Of a stretch of DNA of 5,799 bases, positions 4,389 through 5,799 are shown one piece after another (position 1 is the stretch's first letter; every line of letters starts with the position of its first letter). Origin of the DNA: Clostridia bacterium. GTDB taxonomy: Bacteria > Bacillota > Clostridia > RGIG8785. The DNA lies in NCBI GenBank assembly GCA_017620795.1, contig JAGAUM010000220.1:1-5799 (forward strand), written 5' to 3'. The notes under the pieces are model-generated. The model searched no databases and was not told the DNA's origin. It saw nothing but the letters and a program-made list of their open reading frames with translations. A program made the position numbers and the translations under genes.

Positions 4389-5369
4389 TTATCCCTCCAA
4401 AATTTCATTGATAAAATAAGCACGGCTGTTGGCTCGGTAGCCGTGATCATCTTCTACGGTGATACGGATGTACTCATACTTGGGCAGAACGGAGAACTGG
4501 GCATGGGTAATGCCCTTTTCGTCGGTTGCCCAACGGGCATCTGCATACTGGTGCGCCGTGTTCACATAGACTCTGCGGGCAGGGGAGCATTCCACATGAA
4601 GCTGGTCGCCCTCGACCCAGATGCTATGAATTTCGGGGCCTTGGGATGCGTAGTAGTTGCCTTTAAAAAGGGCGTCCATTAAGGAAGCGTAGTCCAATCT
4701 GTCTGCCTTAATCATGGTCCATGCGCCAAAAGAACCGAAAACGGGGGAGTCTTTGGGTGCGTCGTTGTGGTTATCGTCCGCACCGATACAACCGATGCGC
4801 TTGCCCACGCGGAGCATCTCGTCATACTCTTTTTCGTTATAGTCGGTGAAGCCACCCATGTAACTGCTCCAGTTGCAGATTTCCATGGCGTGCATGCCGT
4901 GGAAGTTGCAATACTCGTCACGGGTTTCCTGGGACCATGCAGGATGGTTATAGGTAACGAAGAAGCCGTCCTCGCGACCCGTTTCCATCATGTGGCTGAT
5001 ACAGTCTGCCGAGTAGTCCTTGACCCCTTCGACTTCGCCGATGTCATCGTGGAATTTGGGTCGGAAGTCTCGCTGGGGTGTGCCTGCGATAAAGCAGACA
5101 TGGCAGGTCTTGCCCAGACGGTTGTCGCTCCCGTCGCGGATTTCGGCAATGTCCATTTCATAGCCGTTTAGGGCGACGAAGTGCTCGTCGGTCAGTTCGT
5201 TATGGGTCACAAAGAACCAGTGGTCGGTAAAAGCGATTGCCGAGTACCCTTTTTCCCGATAGATTTGTTTCAGCTCCTCGGGAGTCAGTTTGCCATCGGA
5301 CACGGTGGAATGGCAATGGAGGTTGGCTTTGTAGAAGTTGCCCGATTCGGGCAGAAGAAACTTTTTCAT
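4389..5369 (-). CDS. PHP-domain metal-dependent hydrolase (CehA/McbA-like)
   Basis: The 326-residue protein has the full PHP metal ligand set: H18-C-H20, D25, the F-T-D49-H50 motif, E71, H90, N-H142-P, E163 and G-A-D198-D-N-H201. These would hold a di- or trinuclear metal centre for hydrolysis of phosphoesters or related bonds. Residues 1 to about 235 form the PHP barrel. The remaining ~90 (235-326) look beta-rich (HSIWVEGDQLHVE, YEYIRITVEDDHG) and probably form a small accessory domain. No signal peptide is seen. Its ATG lies one base after the upstream esterase's TGA, with only a weak TAGGA-type site about 9 bases upstream, so translation probably depends on coupling. Genes of this type are often listed as CehA/McbA-family or as generic phosphoesterases; the substrate is unknown. 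Its neighbours suggest a sugar or sugar-ester derivative. Confidence 0.88.
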   Translation of the reverse strand: MKKFLLPESGNFYKANLHCHSTVSDGKLTPEELKQIYREKGYSAIAFTDHWFFVTHNELTDEHFVALNGYEMDIAEIRDGSDNRLGKTCHVCFIAGTPQRDFRPKFHDDIGEVEGVKDYSADCISHMMETGREDGFFVTYNHPAWSQETRDEYCNFHGMHAMEICNWSSYMGGFTDYNEKEYDEMLRVGKRIGCIGADDNHNDAPKDSPVFGSFGAWTMIKADRLDYASLMDALFKGNYYASQGPEIHSIWVEGDQLHVECSPARRVYVNTAHQYADARWATDEKGITHAQFSVLPKYEYIRITVEDDHGYRANSRAYFINEILEG

Positions 5370-5370
5370 G

Positions 5371-5799
5371 TCAGTAAATCCTACTGTCAGTATAGAGGTC
5401 TACGATTTCCTTGGCGTTCTCGTTCTTATGGGAGAGAAGCCAGGAAAAGACCTCGGGATTGCGGTAGGTATCTACCCAAGAATCGTGTCCGTTTTCAGGG
5501 TAGATGGTGAGTTTGGCGTTACCGCCACGGTGGTTGATGGCATCCACCATCTTTTGGGACTCTTCGGGGAAAACGGTGTCATCCAAAGCACCGTGGAATG
5601 CCCAAGTGGGGACGTTGACCAGTTCGTATGCGCTCCAGTACATACCACCGCCACAGATCGGAACGATGGCGGCGAACCACTCGTTCATGCTCATCGCCAG
5701 CTGCCAGCAACCATAGCCGCCCATGCTGGAGCCCATTAAGTAGATGCGTTCCGCATCGGCATAGTCGGATGCGGCAATGTGACGGACCAGACCTTTTAA
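5371..5799 (-). CDS. Serine esterase of the alpha/beta-hydrolase fold, C-terminal part (5' end outside window)
   Basis: The reading frame stays open to the window edge, giving the last 142 residues. The Met codon at 5734-5736 is internal, because the residues before it (ERIYL) are the family's strand leading into the elbow. Counted from the edge, the fragment shows G23-S-S25-M-G-G28-Y-G (Ser25 nucleophile), a strand ending in F-H-G-A-L-D73-D (acid, HGxxD pattern), and G104-H105-D-S-W (His). All three catalytic residues are thus present. It resembles the PHB-depolymerase/LpqC and dienelactone-hydrolase type of esterases that release acyl groups from polysaccharides or small esters. Whether it is secreted cannot be told without the N-terminus. 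It is the upstream partner of the PHP gene (1-base gap), so all three minus-strand genes share an operon whose promoter lies outside the window. Confidence 0.88.
   Translation of the reverse strand, partial: LKGLVRHIAASDYADAERIYLMGSSMGGYGCWQLAMSMNEWFAAIVPICGGGMYWSAYELVNVPTWAFHGALDDTVFPEESQKMVDAINHRGGNAKLTIYPENGHDSWVDTYRNPEVFSWLLSHKNENAKEIVDLYTDSRIY

Noticed and set aside
3925..4419. Long plus-strand open frame opposite the YhcH-like gene
   Set aside because: The minus-strand protein carries clear family motifs; the plus frame is a shadow and starts within the terminator region.
5734..5736. ATG at 5736 as the start of the esterase
   Set aside because: The frame stays open to the window edge and the codons before it encode the conserved strand preceding the nucleophile elbow, so this Met is internal.
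4767..5739. Plus-strand open frames opposite the PHP and esterase genes
   Set aside because: They are antisense shadows of genes with complete catalytic motifs, with no ribosome sites or recognisable domains.

Overview
The window looks like a chromosomal segment from a low-to-mid-GC Bacillota, most likely an uncultured gut-type member of Clostridia. The evidence is the Firmicutes-style 5S rRNA 3' end followed by a tRNA with an encoded CCA, strong AGGAGG-type ribosome binding sites, sigma-A promoters with TG-extended -10 boxes, compact hairpin-plus-T terminators, and the protein families present (FliB-like, YbjN-like, YhcH-like). No taxonomic marker allows a finer call.

Layout. (1) 1-209: tail of an rRNA operon (5S 3' end), a perfect 12-bp hairpin, tRNA-Asn(GTT) and its terminator. 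(2) 179-421: a gene-free stretch with nested inverted repeats, degenerate 7-bp tandem repeats on both sides, and a 14-bp palindrome resembling a tRNA T-arm. (3) 397-1304: an AT-rich divergent pair. A small XRE-family repressor (minus) faces a two-pass membrane protein with a C-terminal RanBP2-pattern zinc finger (plus). Two copies of a dyad operator lie in their shared promoter region, one of them inside the spacer of a near-consensus promoter. (4) 1306-3894, plus strand: a short FliB-like cysteine-rich protein with its own promoter, then a second promoter driving an intracellular CE15-like alpha/beta hydrolase and a YbjN-like protein, with one base between the last two. (5) 3894-3923: a bidirectional terminator shared with a convergent minus-strand operon. 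(6) 3922-5799, minus strand: a Ser-esterase (5' end outside the window), a PHP-domain metallohydrolase and a YhcH/YiaL-family protein, with 1- and 2-base gaps.

How the genes may work together. The minus operon combines an esterase, a PHP hydrolase and a sugar-anomerase-like protein. This suggests cytoplasmic processing of an esterified or otherwise modified sugar, but no transporter or glycosidase is visible. The CE15-like hydrolase on the opposite strand would fit the same broad theme. The XRE/zinc-finger membrane pair is self-contained, has a clearly lower GC content than the rest, and lies just downstream of a tRNA, so it is the best candidate here for a transferred and little-described module. 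No CRISPR array, transposase, integrase or riboswitch was seen.
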